The position numbers and the translations under genes are program-made. From the NCBI GenBank assembly GCA_008694505.1, contig VZDJ01000010.1, forward strand, positions 447,775 to 511,774: a stretch of 64,000 bases of DNA. Direction: 5' to 3'. The DNA comes from Cyanoderma ruficeps (Eukaryota; Chordata; Aves; Passeriformes; Timaliidae). The notes beneath the pieces were generated by a model, which ran no database searches, had not been told where the DNA came from, and saw only the letters and a program-made list of their open reading frames with translations. How positions within the stretch are numbered: position 1 is the first letter of the stretch; every line of letters starts with the position of its first letter. This document shows, one piece after another, positions 1 to 22,800 of the stretch.

Positions 1-1911
1 ACCATTAACTGGGTTGAAGAAACAGAGCAAGAGAGGGGACAAACTGTGTTAGTCTTACAAATTGTGTGCTGGCCACTTGTGTTGGCTATGTAGTTTCCGT
101 GGGCACAGTGGAAGTACTTACAGTTCTCAAGATTCAGGTATTTGATTTTCTCTGGACTCTAAGCTCCTGACCATTGTTACTTGTCTATGCACAGCACAGA
201 GCCCTTTTTGCCAATTGTTGGATTATCAGTGAGTGATGAAGCATGCACTTGATACCTCTGTGTTCATGGTCTGTGGTGGTAAAGAGGATGGCAGAGGCTA
301 CAGAAGAGTTTCACACTGTCCCAGCTATGTTGGTTAACCATTGCTTGATAAGGTCTTGGCTCTTCTATGCCTCTCACATTTTCTCTTGGTAGGGAAGTTC
401 TCCTTGGCTCTTTGCAGTGGAACCAGACAGGGTTGATTCAATCTCATGCTTGCTTTTACCTGATTCTCAGATTTCTAATAATATTTTATCTTCTTTATTT
501 TTTCCCTTTGACTTGGTCTAACTGTTGTCTTTTGGTTTAGATATGTGTAGAAAGTGCTCTGCTTCCTGTGATGTTGGCATGTGCAATATCTGAAGAGAGT
601 ATTCTTCTGTCTAGGCTGTCTTACTTGACACAACTGCTGTAATGTTGAGATAGATGCCAAAGACAGTGGCATCTGTTGTTAGGGCATGTGTTCTTAGTGG
701 CATGTGTTCTTAGGGCATGTGAACTGTTGCGTGCTGCAGACAGTAAAAGATGTTGATTTCACTGTGTTTCTGTGTGTCCCTTACAGTATCTGAAACAGTG
801 ATGACTTACCAGGAAAAAAAAAAATCTGACATCATCATTCTGCTTATTTGCTAGATAATAAATTTCAAAGAATGACACATCTGAGGCTATAGCAAAAAAC
901 CTGTGTAACTGAGGGATTTGAAATGTCAGTGGAGACTGGACATCTGGAAGCACAATTTTGTGGGTGTGATTCCTCCCACTTATATGTGTGTCTCTCCAGA
1001 TCCACTCCTAAATTTTGTTACGGTTTCTCAGCTAGTACAGAAGATGTATGACTCATATGTGCAATTAAAGAATCATTTTATCCTCTTCCTTTCCTGCTTC
1101 TAAAGTTTTCTTTTTCCTTGTAGTTACAAGTTTTGCCTATTTCCAGTTATTGACAGATATTGCTTTGGGACCACAGTCACAAGTAGACGTGCCAAAGAAA
1201 GCATGCCAATGGCTTTTCCTGGCTATATGTCTAATGGAGCCAGATTTTCAGGGTGTGTTCCTCTCTTAAACCTTCTAGTTAAAATCTCTTATTTTCCTTT
1301 GGTGGTCAGCCAGTAAGTTAGTGGCCCCCTTCAGTACTTTACAATGTGGCTGGTTTTGTGTGGCTCATTAGCTGCTTTTGTGTTTTCCTGTCTTGTTGCT
1401 CTAGGATTTTTTCTCCAGTACTACCTGTAAGAGCTTTGTAGATTCCATGATGTCATGGAGCAGTGCTGTGCTTACATGTTGAATTGATTAAAAACTATGG
1501 AAAGTATCTTGCAAAAATCAGTGTGCGTGTATATACCACTGTAAAAGGATTTTTAGAAACTCTGTCATCCAACATGCATTCTTTCATATTCTTGCATTTT
1601 AAGAACAAATAGAGACCAAAATTTGCTATTTGTGTAGTTTTGTTCTTTGTTTTGGAGAAATATTGGTGCTCTCCCACTACATGTGTAATGTAATGTGTTC
1701 GAAGCTGATATGTGGTGATTGTGGTGGTAAATGGTTTTAAAGAGCCTGTTTTAAGAGTCTTTGGGTTGTAAGAAGGCAAATCAGCTTATAAAGACTATTG
1801 TCAGGAAGCCTTTAATATTTTCAGAAAACTTTCTCATACGTTTTCTTTGTGGACTCTCACCTTTATTTTTGGATTTCATCTTTATATGATCAAAACTATT
1901 CTTTCTTTCAG
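1..1911 (+). other. NNT: NNT intron, 3' part (upstream exon outside window)
   Basis: Intron sequence leading to the first NNT exon seen here. It ends in a pyrimidine-rich stretch and an AG at 1910-1911. I looked for the preceding transhydrogenase exon (membrane helices of domain II) in the three + frames and saw none, so the upstream exon lies before the window. The sequence is AT-rich with no repeat I could name. Confidence 0.85.
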
Positions 1912-2071
1912 GCTATGAACCGTTCCCTTGCAAATGTGATTCTTGGGGGCTATGGCACTGCATCAACAGCTGGTGGGAAACCCATGGAAATTACTGGAAC
2001 TCACACAGAAATCAATGTGGACAATGCAGTTGAAATGATAAAAGAAGCTGCTAGTATTATTATTACTCCAG
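1912..2071 (+). CDS. NNT: NNT coding exon: end of membrane domain II and start of NADP(H) domain III
   Basis: First of five NNT exons in the window. NNT is the proton-pumping NAD(P)+ transhydrogenase of the inner mitochondrial membrane; it uses the proton gradient to move hydride from NADH to NADP+. Translation gives [13 protein letters not shown], then a STAGG and TGTHTEIN stretch, ending SIIITPG. The MNRS motif is shared with bacterial PntB and marks the last membrane helix; what follows is the linker into the NADP(H)-binding domain. The exon starts on a codon boundary after a CAG acceptor (1909-1911). It ends after the first base of a Gly codon at a GTACGA donor (2072). Its 160 nt are 53 codons plus one base. 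In-frame sequence running upstream of 1912 is intron and should not be added. The family call is close to certain because the join to the next exon is exact. Confidence 0.96.
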
Positions 2072-3427
2072 GTACGACTCTCTTGAGTTATACAGCAAGA
2101 TGTTCAGAGGATGTAATTTGGGAAAAAAAGACCCCAACCCAACAAAAACACAAAACAAATCAAAAAGGGTAGCCTGAGGTTGCAATATGGCAGCAGCATA
2201 TCAAATGTTGACTGGGTCCACGTGATTTATTTTTGTTATTTTTGTTCTCTGGTCAGTTATCATTTCCCTGTGCAGACATGTGTGCCACTTCATTTTTTTT
2301 TGTATATGTGTCTTCACAGTTTGTCCTTTTTATTTGCATTTTAAATTCTTCAGAACAAAGACTTTTGTAAATTAAGCTGACACCACAACAGCTGTACAGA
2401 AAATTAACTGAATTCCCAAGCACAACTACAGTACCAGTAGCACCAATATATCTATCTGTTAAATCCTGAAAGACAGGATTTTGTTTACATTTCTCATGCA
2501 CTTGGTCAATTCTGCATCGGTTTATAGAAAAAAAAAGGCCAAAAGCCCCCATCAAAAATGTAGTTAATATAAATACTGTTACTAAAATAAAAAAAAACCC
2601 CAACCTGAAAACCAAAACCTAAATTGTCTGAACTGATTATGTTGGCTGTTCATGTTGTTCAGTAGCACGTTCCCTGAAAGGAAAATTCAGGTAGGGAACA
2701 GTTCAAGATTTCTCCTTCAACTAAATCGTATGATTATCATGTTAAACTCATTTTACCACTGGAATGTGAAGAATGCTAAAATACAAAGTCATCTCTCATT
2801 TTGCCTCAACTTTAGTGACACCATCAGTGAGGTGGGGTTCTAATTTGAGAAGCTACCTTTGTTTCTAATGAAGCTTGCAATCATCTTCAAGGACTTTGTC
2901 TCTTTCTCCTGTGGTCAAACCTTGAGGACATCATTAATAATATATGCTTTTTATTTTTCTCCTGGGTATAGTTGCTCTGATGAATTAGCTCAGACAGACT
3001 GAAAAGATTATTTGCTGCTAAAAGCCGCATCCAGCTACTAGTTTTGCATTATGCAGATTGAATTTCTGTTGAGGATAATGGTTGTGAAGTAACCTGGCAA
3101 TTGCCCTTTTATCAATTTTTCAAAATACGTCTCTGAAATAGTCTCTTCTGTTAGAGAAAGGAACGTGTTTTTTGTGAAGGTGAAATAAGTGTTTCTGTAG
3201 TTTGACTGGTCAAATCACTGCACTGTAAGTGGTCAGGAGATGAAAAAAGAGATTAATTGCAGTGGTCAGGCTAGGAATAGATGGGAATCTGATGTGTGGT
3301 TTTCTATTTCTTTCATTTATTTGTAATTACAAGAGCATATCTTTGTGTGAAAGGTAGACTTACTGTCTGCAATTACTCTTTCTGCACTAAAACAGGCAAA
3401 TAGATTACTATTTTGAAATTCTTTCAG
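2072..3427 (+). other. NNT: NNT intron, 1356 bp
   Basis: Phase-1 intron with GT donor at 2072-2073 and AG acceptor at 3426-3427, preceded by a TTTCTTTCA-like pyrimidine tract. Contains A-rich and T-rich runs near 2530 and 2590, but no recognised repeat or gene. A 120-codon open stretch on the minus strand (2253-2615) is judged to be chance. Confidence 0.93.
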
Positions 3428-3509
3428 GTTATGGTTTGTGTGCAGCAAAAGCTCAGTATCCAATAGCTGATCTGGTGAAGATGTTGAGAGAACAAGGGAA
3501 AAACGTCAG
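3428..3509 (+). CDS. NNT: NNT coding exon: domain III nucleotide fingerprint
   Basis: This 82-nt exon begins with the last two bases of a Gly codon split by the upstream intron. It encodes [19 protein letters not shown] followed by REQGKNV, and ends two bases into an Arg codon at a GTAAGT donor (3510). With the upstream Gly it makes the [10 protein letters not shown] fingerprint of the Rossmann-like domain III, the loop that contacts NADP(H), followed by the first helix of the fold. Domain III faces the mitochondrial matrix. The sequence is intact with no frameshift. The intron phases on both sides match the neighbouring exons exactly. Confidence 0.97.
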
Positions 3510-13416
<9,907 letters not shown>

Positions 13417-13643
13417 ATACTGATCTATAATCTATGCATATTTCCCACTACAGTTTTGTCACAGAGGTCACAGAAGATGAGAGTTAGAAGAATCTCTCAC
13501 TCTCACAAGGCAGCTGGCTTTTGGAGAAGACTGCATTGGCTCCTAGGAGATGTAGTTTGGTCAGGGGATATAGACTTTTATAAAAACATGGGCAGATTGG
13601 CCCTTCAAACTAAATCTCCAATGAGACAATGCATAAGAGAATG

Positions 13644-13729
13644 AAAATTTTCTTTTTAAGGTCAACTTTGTGCTCATGGCCATCTTAAAATTTTCTTTTT
13701 AAGGTCAACATTGTGGTCATGGCCATCTT
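13644..13729 (+). repeat. 43-bp tandem duplication in NNT 3' UTR
   Basis: Two abutting 43-base copies (13644-13686 and 13687-13729) start AAAATTTTCTTTTTAAGGTC and end GGCCATCTT. They differ at two positions (T/A and C/G), so the duplication is recent compared with the rest of the UTR. Confidence 0.95.
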
Positions 13730-14189
13730 TAAGTGTTACTGACTTCCTCCTCCTTACTATTTGTACTTCTGTCATGGAAATTCACTAAAAAAATACTGCT
13801 CTGAAACTGTATCCAGTCTTATCATCAAAGCTGTTTTTTGGCTGGTATGGACAATGCAACTATTGATTTCATCAAAACTTAAAATTAAATTTCAAATAGA
13901 TGCCAACAGAAGCATATCTTTCCATGTCCCTTCAAACTCAGGACATTGTCTGAAATAGATGCTTACATGTTTTGAGATCTTAGCATAATGTTCTTTTTCT
14001 TTTGGGGATTGTATGGATGCTGTGAATCAGGAACATTTTAGGAAAGTTACTTCTAGCAAACAGGGGAGGGGGAACACTTTTTTATTTGTACTCAGATAAA
14101 AACCCCATTCTGTTTCTTTGGATCAGTAGTACTAGGGTTCTCTTTAACATGTGCTTTACCATGGAATACTAGATAATTGTTGAAGTGCT

Positions 14190-14195
14190 AATAAA
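14190..14195 (+). terminator. NNT: NNT polyadenylation signal AATAAA (proximal)
   Basis: This is a canonical hexamer 774 bases after the stop codon. It is followed 20-50 bases later by GT- and T-rich sequence (TTGATTGCTGTCTTTG) of the kind that binds the cleavage factors. It is the first consensus hexamer after the stop with a good downstream element. Confidence 0.75.
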
Positions 14196-14350
14196 AAGTC
14201 AGTTATTTTTCTCTGTTGATTGCTGTCTTTGTTTTCTCCTGTTTTTTTTTCCTGAGTAGGTAACTAGTCCAAGATTACTTTTCAAAGTTAAGAGAACCAA
14301 GCTGTCACCAAAGGATGTTGGGATTGAAGGCTGTAGTGAATGGAAATCAC

Positions 14351-14356
14351 AATAAA
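14351..14356 (+). terminator. NNT: Second AATAAA, possible distal NNT poly(A) signal
   Basis: Canonical hexamer 161 bases beyond the first and followed by a T/C-rich run. It could give an alternative, slightly longer NNT mRNA or be unused. RNA 3'-end reads would decide. Confidence 0.45.
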
Positions 14357-16860
14357 ATATTCTTTTTCTTTTTTCTTTTTTAATTGCATTGGTTCTTTAC
14401 ATTTTTTCCTTCTAGGTATGACTGTCAACTCACCTTAGTAACTTCATTTAGCTTTTCTAGTAAATGAAGAGGGTTAGACAACTGAGAGTGATTGAACAAG
14501 ATACATTGCTTTTTTGAGATTAAAGAAGAGAAAAGAAAAGTTAGAAAAACTGCCTGGTCTGAGTAGTTAATTTTCCAGTGGCTGAGGTGTGAAATGAATC
14601 CTATCCCTTTGAGGTAGGTACCATGTAGTTTGCTTCAGTTGTTTTTGAGTTCTACAAGACTTTTGAGTTGATTGCTGTGATGATTTCAGTTTCTACCTTC
14701 AAAGTGTGTGAAAAGTGAATAATTTTAGCCATCTGACTGTTCAGTAATATCATGTTTTCCTCAAGCTTCAGTGAAGCCCAGACTGGAGGTCTCTTCCAGA
14801 GGCTGCAGCCTGGCATTGGCTCATGAAGTAATGTCTTCCCTCTTGATGGAAGAAGGAAGCATATACATGTGGGCTTGTAGTGTGACAGAGGGTAAAGATC
14901 TAACCTATCTCCTGTGGATCTGGCTGCTGCTTTGAAGGTTTTCCCCTCTCTACCCTATCTCAATCATCTTATTATCACCCAAGAGGTGTTTGTCCTAGCC
15001 TGACTGATCAGGTCATGGCAAAGCAGTGCTGCAAGAACGAGAGTATGCAGGACATTAATCTCTGTTTAGCTGTGGAGCTTTTGCAGTTTGCAGCATGTGT
15101 CCATGACTCCCTGAGACAACTTTAATTTTTGCTTTTTGGTTTTTTGGTTTTTCTTTATTCTTTTCTTTTTAAAAAATTTTATTTCTTTTAATACAAATTG
15201 TTACATCACTAGAGTTACAGTGAAATTTAGTTTGGAAAGATTCACTAAGTTGGCCCAGTTTCCTGCTGAAAACAGATCCAATTTGATTGGATTGGTACAG
15301 ATTTTCATTTGAACTTCTTGGTGGAGATGTCAGCCTCTCTGTTGTTACAGTGTTCAATTCTTCAGGTTGGGAACAAATGATTTTTAAAAAAAATTGTAAT
15401 CAGATTTTCCTTTTCAACTGTAATTAGAATTTCCCTTACTGAAATTGCCTGCAACCTCAGGAGACCAGTTTGCCCAGTTGTCCAAGTCTTCAGCAACATT
15501 TCATACACTTTTGCAGCCTGATGGACTCCCCCATCTCTGGAATGCATTAATTGTGCAAGCATCCAGTCCCTTCTGCAATACCCACCTGGTGTTCTTATCT
15601 TAGACAAACCACACTGAACATCAGAGGCAGCTGAAAGGGAGGGGATGTGTGGGGGGAAGATGGACTGAAAACAGAACTGAAGCCCAACTATCTTTCATCA
15701 TTTTTCCACTCTTCTTGAGCCGGAGACTTATTTAGATTAGAAGTTAAATTTATAAAATACGGTATTTCTAAGAAACACACTTCTTACTTTCTGTACTGAG
15801 AAGTACAAAATTTTTTATGCTGTTAAATTGTCTTTGAATCTTTTTGCAAATAGGGAAATTTTACTGTTTACAAAATGACAAGGTTTCTGTTATGTGATCT
15901 ATCAATCTATCAGATTATTGCTTTAGACTATGATGTGGTTTCTGAAATTCCAATCTAATGAGTCATGTATCCCCCTATATTGGTTTCATGCAGCAAGCAT
16001 GTAATTCTGGTCCATTCAAATAGAGAAACTGGGGACTGAATGTGCTTCTGTTTTTAAGTTTGAATAAAACCCATGGCATTTGGAGTTTCATCCACTTTGC
16101 TACATTCTGGGTTCTGTTGCAGGGCACTCTTGGAGTAAACAAAACTGGATGTTTTTGAAACTAAACTAGAAGATATATTACCACCATGAAGGAATATTTA
16201 GTCTGTAGGACTTAGATTGAAGGTCATCCGTAGCAAACACCCTCAAACAAATGGGAATGGATTTCATATCCTCAGCACAGAAGGCCTTGTTTGCTAGATT
16301 TGTTTCTAGAGTGCCAATATAGCTGCTGAGGTGGTCTTCCAGATCTGCAGTGTGTAAGACACTGTGAGAGGGTACATTTCAGTCTCTTCCATTCTAAGGC
16401 TCAGTTATTTGCAGTAAGTAAACTTAACATTCCAATTCAAAGAAACACACCAAAGCAAGAGTGTTTTGCTCCACTACCACATGTGAGCTTTTGTGTAAGC
16501 TTTCAAATTCTGCAGGAAAACTTTACAGAAGGGAAGTTGAGTGGTAGGACATCAGAGTGCTCTGTTTGGTACCTAAGTGCAGTTCAAATACTCATTTCAT
16601 AAGACTTGCAATGAGTATTGTTCCATCAATATGATTAGTGTGGGGTGGTTTGCAAAGAAACAAATTACAAATGGTAATAGCTTGCATAATCCAACTACTC
16701 TGCAGCTGCCCAGAGGATATATTGCATTGCTGTCTTAGGCTGTTGTGATACATGGCTCTTCCTGAGAGGGAGATACATACTTAGATGTTCCCATAAATGG
16801 ACTTCATAATATTTCAAGCTCCAAGTTCTGAAAAAGGTGGTTCTTAGGAGCAGCAGAAAC

Positions 16861-16886
16861 TATCCTAAAATACTAATTTTAGGATA
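16861..16886. repeat. Perfect 11-bp inverted repeat, 4-base loop
   Basis: Arm TATCCTAAAAT (16861-16871) and its exact complement ATTTTAGGATA (16876-16886) flank the loop ACTA. An AAT trinucleotide run of about five units follows directly to about 16901. Confidence 0.9.
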
Positions 16887-19800
16887 AATAATAATAATAA
16901 TACATATGCAGAGATAGTTTTGTGTTCTTGCTTTAATGACAGTTCATCAGTTTTGTTTTACCTTATACACTCCAGAGCTGGATGTAGGCCTCTACATCAC
17001 TTTGAAATTTTCTGCACAGTATATGTAAATTACATGTTAATACCTATTTTTTACTCAATTATTAGAGAAATGGCTGGGTACGTTCTACATTATTAATTTT
17101 TAAATTCACACCTCTTGACACTTTTTTGAGCTCTGCATACTGTACTTCTGTAAAGCAGTTTTAATTGGAAAAGGATATGGAAAATAGCTATTAAACCTTA
17201 TTTACCAACTACATCTGGCTTTAGAATATTATGTAAACAAGGTACAAAATATGTCTGTTACTTTTTTTTGATAATAGGGTCAAAATAGGCCAGAAAAGGG
17301 GGTAAAGGAATTGTATGTCAGAGAATTAAAGGAGTCATGCTGTAAAGATCAGCCCTTTACCTCATTTCTAAGTATGGCTTTAAAATAAGGTTATAAATTA
17401 TGCAGTTCTGTTAGCTGTGCTAAGGATGACATTTACTGAGTGTGTTGTTTTGCAACTAGATGTGATACTGTAAAAGGCCCTGTCTGCCTCCTGACCATTT
17501 TTTCCTGTCCCTTATTGACAAAAATCCCATAAAACTGGTTATTATCCAACCATTTCCCTATTTAAGGAAGCAACAAAGGAACTGGAGAGCAGAAGGACTG
17601 AAAGGGCTTCGCACTCAGTAAGATGTGTCTTCTGAAAGAAGATTGAGGTTGAACTCTAGCACAGCATGAAATTAAGTTATTCTATTACATGGTCAGTCTA
17701 ACCCATAATTTAAAAAAAATCCCTAACAGAATGGAAACTAACAGCTAATGAACATAAAAAGCTCAAGCAGATGTTAAAGCTGTCTTATGCAGTAATAACT
17801 AGCAGTTGCCTATTCCCCCTATTAAAATATTACAGATGTGGGTAAGAAAAGCCATTTAATTTTCTGATTTTACATTCTCAGAAGCTCATTTTTGTTACGG
17901 ACCATGAAACAATGAGCTTCAGTTTTCAGGAGTTTTATGCTGGATTTGTTGATGTACGGCCACAACACAGGAAGTCCCTAATCAACATCAACAATTCATA
18001 TTTTTCATTAGCATTTTGTCTCCCAAAATAGCCATAGTTAGTTTAGTGACCCATATAATTTGATGTGATTGAATTATATCTGAGTTTTGAAACCTGAAAA
18101 AAGTAAAATATGGCAACAAATGCAATGTGCTATGTATTGTGAAAATTTTCTTGTCATACTCCTGATGTAACACTCTTATTTTTTAAAATTTTCAGAGATA
18201 TCATAAGCCACACTTTATAACTGGTTAATTTGATCATAGAAAAGGGTTAAGCTGATCCACAGGGCTGCTGAACTTTGGCTGTAGACCTCGAAACCACTTT
18301 TTTTTTCTGCAGGATTATATAGCATCTGTTGCGTTTTTACCTACTCATTCCATTCTGTGTTTTGTGAGACATTATAATGAGATTTGATATTTAAATGCTA
18401 AATCTGTCTGAGGCATCTAGTTTCTGTTGTCCACCTCGGGAACTAGTCATCTTTGCAAGTTTTTAATGGAGTTGATCTTACAGGAAACAGTGGCCCCACC
18501 TTACTGCCCTGTATTTCTAACTCTGCTGCCAGGTTTAGGAAAGAGAGGGAACTTCCCATTTCTGCTGGACCAGCTGTTGTGGTTGTTCCTAAAATGTTAC
18601 TTGCCTGGTGCTCATTTTTCTTTACAGTGAGATGGTGAGGCACTGTCACAGGTAAGCCCCTTACGTTCATTACAGAATTGAATAAAATAAATACGGCCTG
18701 GATGGGAGATGATAGGAGTGAGAAGCTTCAGTTTTAATGTGGAAACATGCCCTAGTGTATTGTGTTACTTTGGGACTACATAGTCTTCATGTTAGACATA
18801 TGCTGCAATTCCTCAGGTTTGTTCAAATCAATTTTATTAAAAGTTTAAGTAAAACAATGTTGGGATGAAGTTGAGATGACTGAAGACCAAAATGCAGTTT
18901 GAAAACCTTAATGTAATAAACAGTGTAACGCTGCACATAAAAAGGCTTGCTTGGATTGTCCTGCAGATGTGTTGGATTGATCTCCCTAATGAATTGCAGT
19001 GAATTCCTCTGAATAAGGAGACATCTGAAATTTTATGTCTTCTACTGATGACATGAGAAATAGGAAAATTTTCAAGAGGGGTTGATTTTGACTTTTGTAA
19101 CAGTCAATTCTCTTTCACTCTATTCAAGGACCAGTTCTGTGGCTTAGGGCTGAACGGTTAAATCTCAGTGGTTGGAGGGGTGTGATATCCTTCCATCTCA
19201 GAAAATGTACAATGGCTTACAAACAGCAACCATTTTTTAAATAAAGTAAGCAGTAGCCTTAGCAACACATTGTTTCTGTGCATGCATTCTTCTCAAAATA
19301 ATAGTTTTCAAAATTGTCAGCTCTTGAAAAGAGAAAGAAGAAAGCTGGATCTTTTACCAGCCAGGACCTGAAAAACATATAGTCTACAGACAGGTCTCAT
19401 GCTGCTCTTGTGTTTGTAAGGTGATATTCCACCCTTGGATCTTAATAAACCTGTAGCACATGCTTCCGTGCTTCTCACTCTAAATAGCTGCAAAAGCTTT
19501 TTAGGATTCTTGTCCCTTTAATTTAGGAGGAAGTTCTAGTATGTGAAAGACATGTATTTGAGGGGCTATTTTATTAGAATTGTTCCTTCAGACAATGCTT
19601 TTTCTTTCCTCAAAAAATCCCATGCCAGTGAGGTGCAAAATTAGTATTTGATCCTTAGTTCTCAACCAATATCTTTTTTATTTGATCTTCAAAATATACT
19701 GATTTGATTCTCATCCAGACTTACCTAATATATTACAAAGCTAGGACAGGGAAGTAGCTCAGGTTTTGGTCAGTTTGACATTAGGTTTACCATACCTGAA

Positions 19801-22800
19801 GACTTATGTTCTTTGCAGGGAATACCAAAGCATTCTGCCAGAGTTTTAATTCATTACTATTTTTCCATTTCCAAGCAGAGTTAGAATCAACTTGCTTTTT
19901 CTACCTAGCTCCAAAGATTGCTTCCCTCATGGCTTTTACTTTGAAGACTAGTTGTAGTTGCCTTGGGAATTACTCTGATGATCTTACAGTAAAAATTTTA
20001 ATGCATTCATTTTGTGGGTGAAAATTAGTTTTGGTTATTTTCTTAATTGTCTGCATTTTGTGTTGGAGGAGGTGGCCACAGTTTGTAGGAATAAAACACG
20101 GGAAAGAATTCCATGCTTTGCAAGAAATTACATTGTGTTGAATACAAATATAGTAGGAAGGGAACAGAGACAAAGAGGACTTGGGTATCTAAAGCATCTT
20201 TTTTCCCCAAAAAATTTTTGGTGTTTTTATAATAGTTTCCACAAAATAAAGAAGATACTTTATCCAGCCTGAATTTGATGCTGTATCCAAAAGTTTCTTT
20301 ATTCCTTACAGGAATTACATGTGGTTTATTACAGTATTCACAAGCTTTCCAAAAAAAAAATAAAATTAGAAATGTAAATGTTGAGATGTTTATATATGAC
20401 ATTTATGTTTTGTGATTAATGAATAGATGAACCATTATCACCTTACTGGATTATATTTGCTGTGCAGGAAATTTTTTCAGGATCCCAAAACAAGAGATGG
20501 TGGAAAAGAAAGGCCCTTAATAACAGACCTTTCTGCCCCAGGGCAGGTTTGACACTCTGAGCAGGGGAATCTCAGTTTGCCTCACGTCTGCCCTGGGATG
20601 GTAGCACTACTTTACAAGAGGACTTGTGATCTTTGTCACCCCAACCACTACTTAAGTGTTCAGGGTGTGGAACATGAGTTCCCACAAAATAAGCTCTTTA
20701 AAGGCTAATGCTTTGCCAACAGTAGCCTTTGTAGATTAATAAATATGCAGGATTTATTAAAATCCTGTAGAAATAAATACTGTTGAGGTCTAAACATTGG
20801 GGGTAGAACACTCTGCATGTGTGTTGCAGTGTGCTGCCAAAACCTATGTTTCAGCAGATATGTATCTCTACAAACACATTTTGCTCAATTATCCAAGAAC
20901 GTTATATAAATTGCTGCCTGGTTGCATATTTAGATGGTTGTTTTGAAAGTTTGTTCTAGAAACATCAGTTAGATATCTTTAACTTAGGTTGTATTCGCAT
21001 TATCAGTGAGAATTAACCTCGTGCAGAATGTGTAATGGAGCAGCTATGTCATTGTCTTCTGAAAGAGACCTTTACCTCTTGGAGGATTGGTTGTTGCTAT
21101 TGTTTGGGGGTCTGCTGTTGTCATAACAGACTAAAATGAAAGGGAGAGTTGATATCTTTTATTAGGCAACTGTTGTATCTGGGAAAAGGATAGACACATT
21201 TTTTCAGCCCTCATTTTCTTCCTCTAGTCAAAAATGGCCTTGCACTTAGCTTTGAAGTGCTCTTAGCTTGAAATATTCCGGTCCTTTTCTAAACTGTATT
21301 GTTGGGTCTTACATTATTTCTTCCTGCAAAACTTGCTTTCCATGGCAAACTTTTATAAAATATCTTATTGCTATGGGATCTAAAATTATTAAACATTCAT
21401 ATGGTACTGAATATATCTAGTGTGGTTTTTTCTGGTATTTATTCTTAAATGAATGCCTGTTTTCCTTTTTCTCTAGCAGAAATATTTTTCAAGCTTATTG
21501 TAAATCCTAACATCTTGAAAATTCTTAAATCAGAATTTCAAATGGAATGCACATACTTCTACTGACACAGAAAAAATGAATCATGTTCCTTTAAGTAAGC
21601 AACAGCAAATAAAAGAGCATGCACATGCATATTAAATAGGTAGAGACAATGATAGGAAAAAAGGGCAAAATTTTTAAAATACTGTATGGTGTATTTTAGC
21701 CTTTGATGTTTTTCACACTAGAGTACTTGATTTGAGCATTTTATTAAATATGTCCTTAAAGTTAACTGAAACACTTCAGTCTCTTACAGAATTATGTATC
21801 TTGCAGCAACCTGTCATTACTTGACTGGATCATGGTGTCCAACCATGAACTTGACACTCATCTGGGTCCCTAAGTGACATGTAGTAGTTTTCATGGCACA
21901 AGTGGTCAGTAGCTGCCTTTTGATAGGGACTGGCCTGCTTTTCTGTGCTGTGTCCTTTTTCACTGAGTTCTGGTGGTAAGAACAGCAGCAAGGTCTAAGT
22001 CCCTCATGCTGTGAGTGAGCCTTGTGCTTGTGAATGTCACAGGAATCACTCCAGAGTGTGCAGGTGGAAGATCTGCCCATCTCCATTTTCTCTGGTGTGT
22101 GCGTTCTGCCCATGTGATACTATTGTGAGTAGTGTTCAGGAAAACAGATTAATGAGATGATTTCCTAGGTCTTTTATCTGTTCTGAGAAAGTTAGTATGG
22201 AAATGCTTGATTTTTGAGCTCATAAAGATGAGGTTGAATGTAGTTTATAAGTATGAAAATACACCATAATAGAATACAGAATACCCAGGAAAAATGCCTA
22301 ATATGGCTTCTGTGTTCCATTTTCTAGTTCTAGTATAGTCTTGCTGGAATTTTCTAGACACAATCTCTAATATGCCTTCTCAATTCAGCTGTGTTTTTTG
22401 AGAATATTCTATACAGCACTGTGAGAATTGATGAATATCACAGACAGGTAGCAAATTTCATCAGACTGTTTTGGGAAATCAATTTTCATTCTGCCTTTTT
22501 GAGGATTAAAACAAGCTGCAAAATAAATAGCCTTGCAATCAAATTCCACTGCAAACCTGAACATCAAAATCCTAATTTAAACGTGATCTGAGCTATCTCT
22601 GTGCCTTCCTAATCCTTGTGCCAGTCTCCCATGTGATTTTTCTAGTGAGGGCCTTGAAGAAGTTCTTTTCAGTCAGAAAAACTGGTTTGGGCACTTGGAG
22701 TAAAGAGGGAGCAGAACGAGGGAAGAAGAAAAGAAATGGATGGTGGAGCACCTGGTTTGAGAACTGAATGGTAATTGACTGTACCGGCCACTGGATGTCA

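Larger units (their letters stand above)
13417..14215 (+). other. NNT: NNT 3' UTR (about 0.8 kb)
   Basis: Sequence between the NNT stop and the first good polyadenylation signal. It contains a 43-bp tandem duplication (13644-13729) and otherwise AT-rich sequence without coding potential. The end is estimated at about 20 bases after the AATAAA at 14190; a second AATAAA at 14351 would extend it by about 160 bases. Confidence 0.75.

Noticed and set aside
1849..1911. In-frame extension upstream of the first NNT exon giving an apparent start codon
   Set aside because: The 21 codons before 1912 are intron; the pyrimidine tract and CAG acceptor mark the true exon start, and the residues do not fit transhydrogenase.
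2072..2172. In-frame extension after SIIITPG
   Set aside because: It follows a GT donor, and the next exon supplies the conserved [10 protein letters not shown] continuation.
2253..2615. 120-codon minus-strand open frame with a hydrophobic start inside an NNT intron
   Set aside because: It begins at a TTG, its hydrophobic part comes from A/T runs (AAAATAAAAAAAAACCCC on the + strand), and no family is recognisable. Judged to be chance.
15362..15607. 81-codon minus-strand open frame with mixed composition
   Set aside because: TTG start, no recognised family, no splice or transcript evidence. It might belong to an old repeat, but I could not support a call.
20043..20402. 119-codon minus-strand open frame
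   Set aside because: Composition (Phe, Tyr, Pro runs) follows the A/T-rich DNA; overlapping + strand frames are also open. Probably chance.
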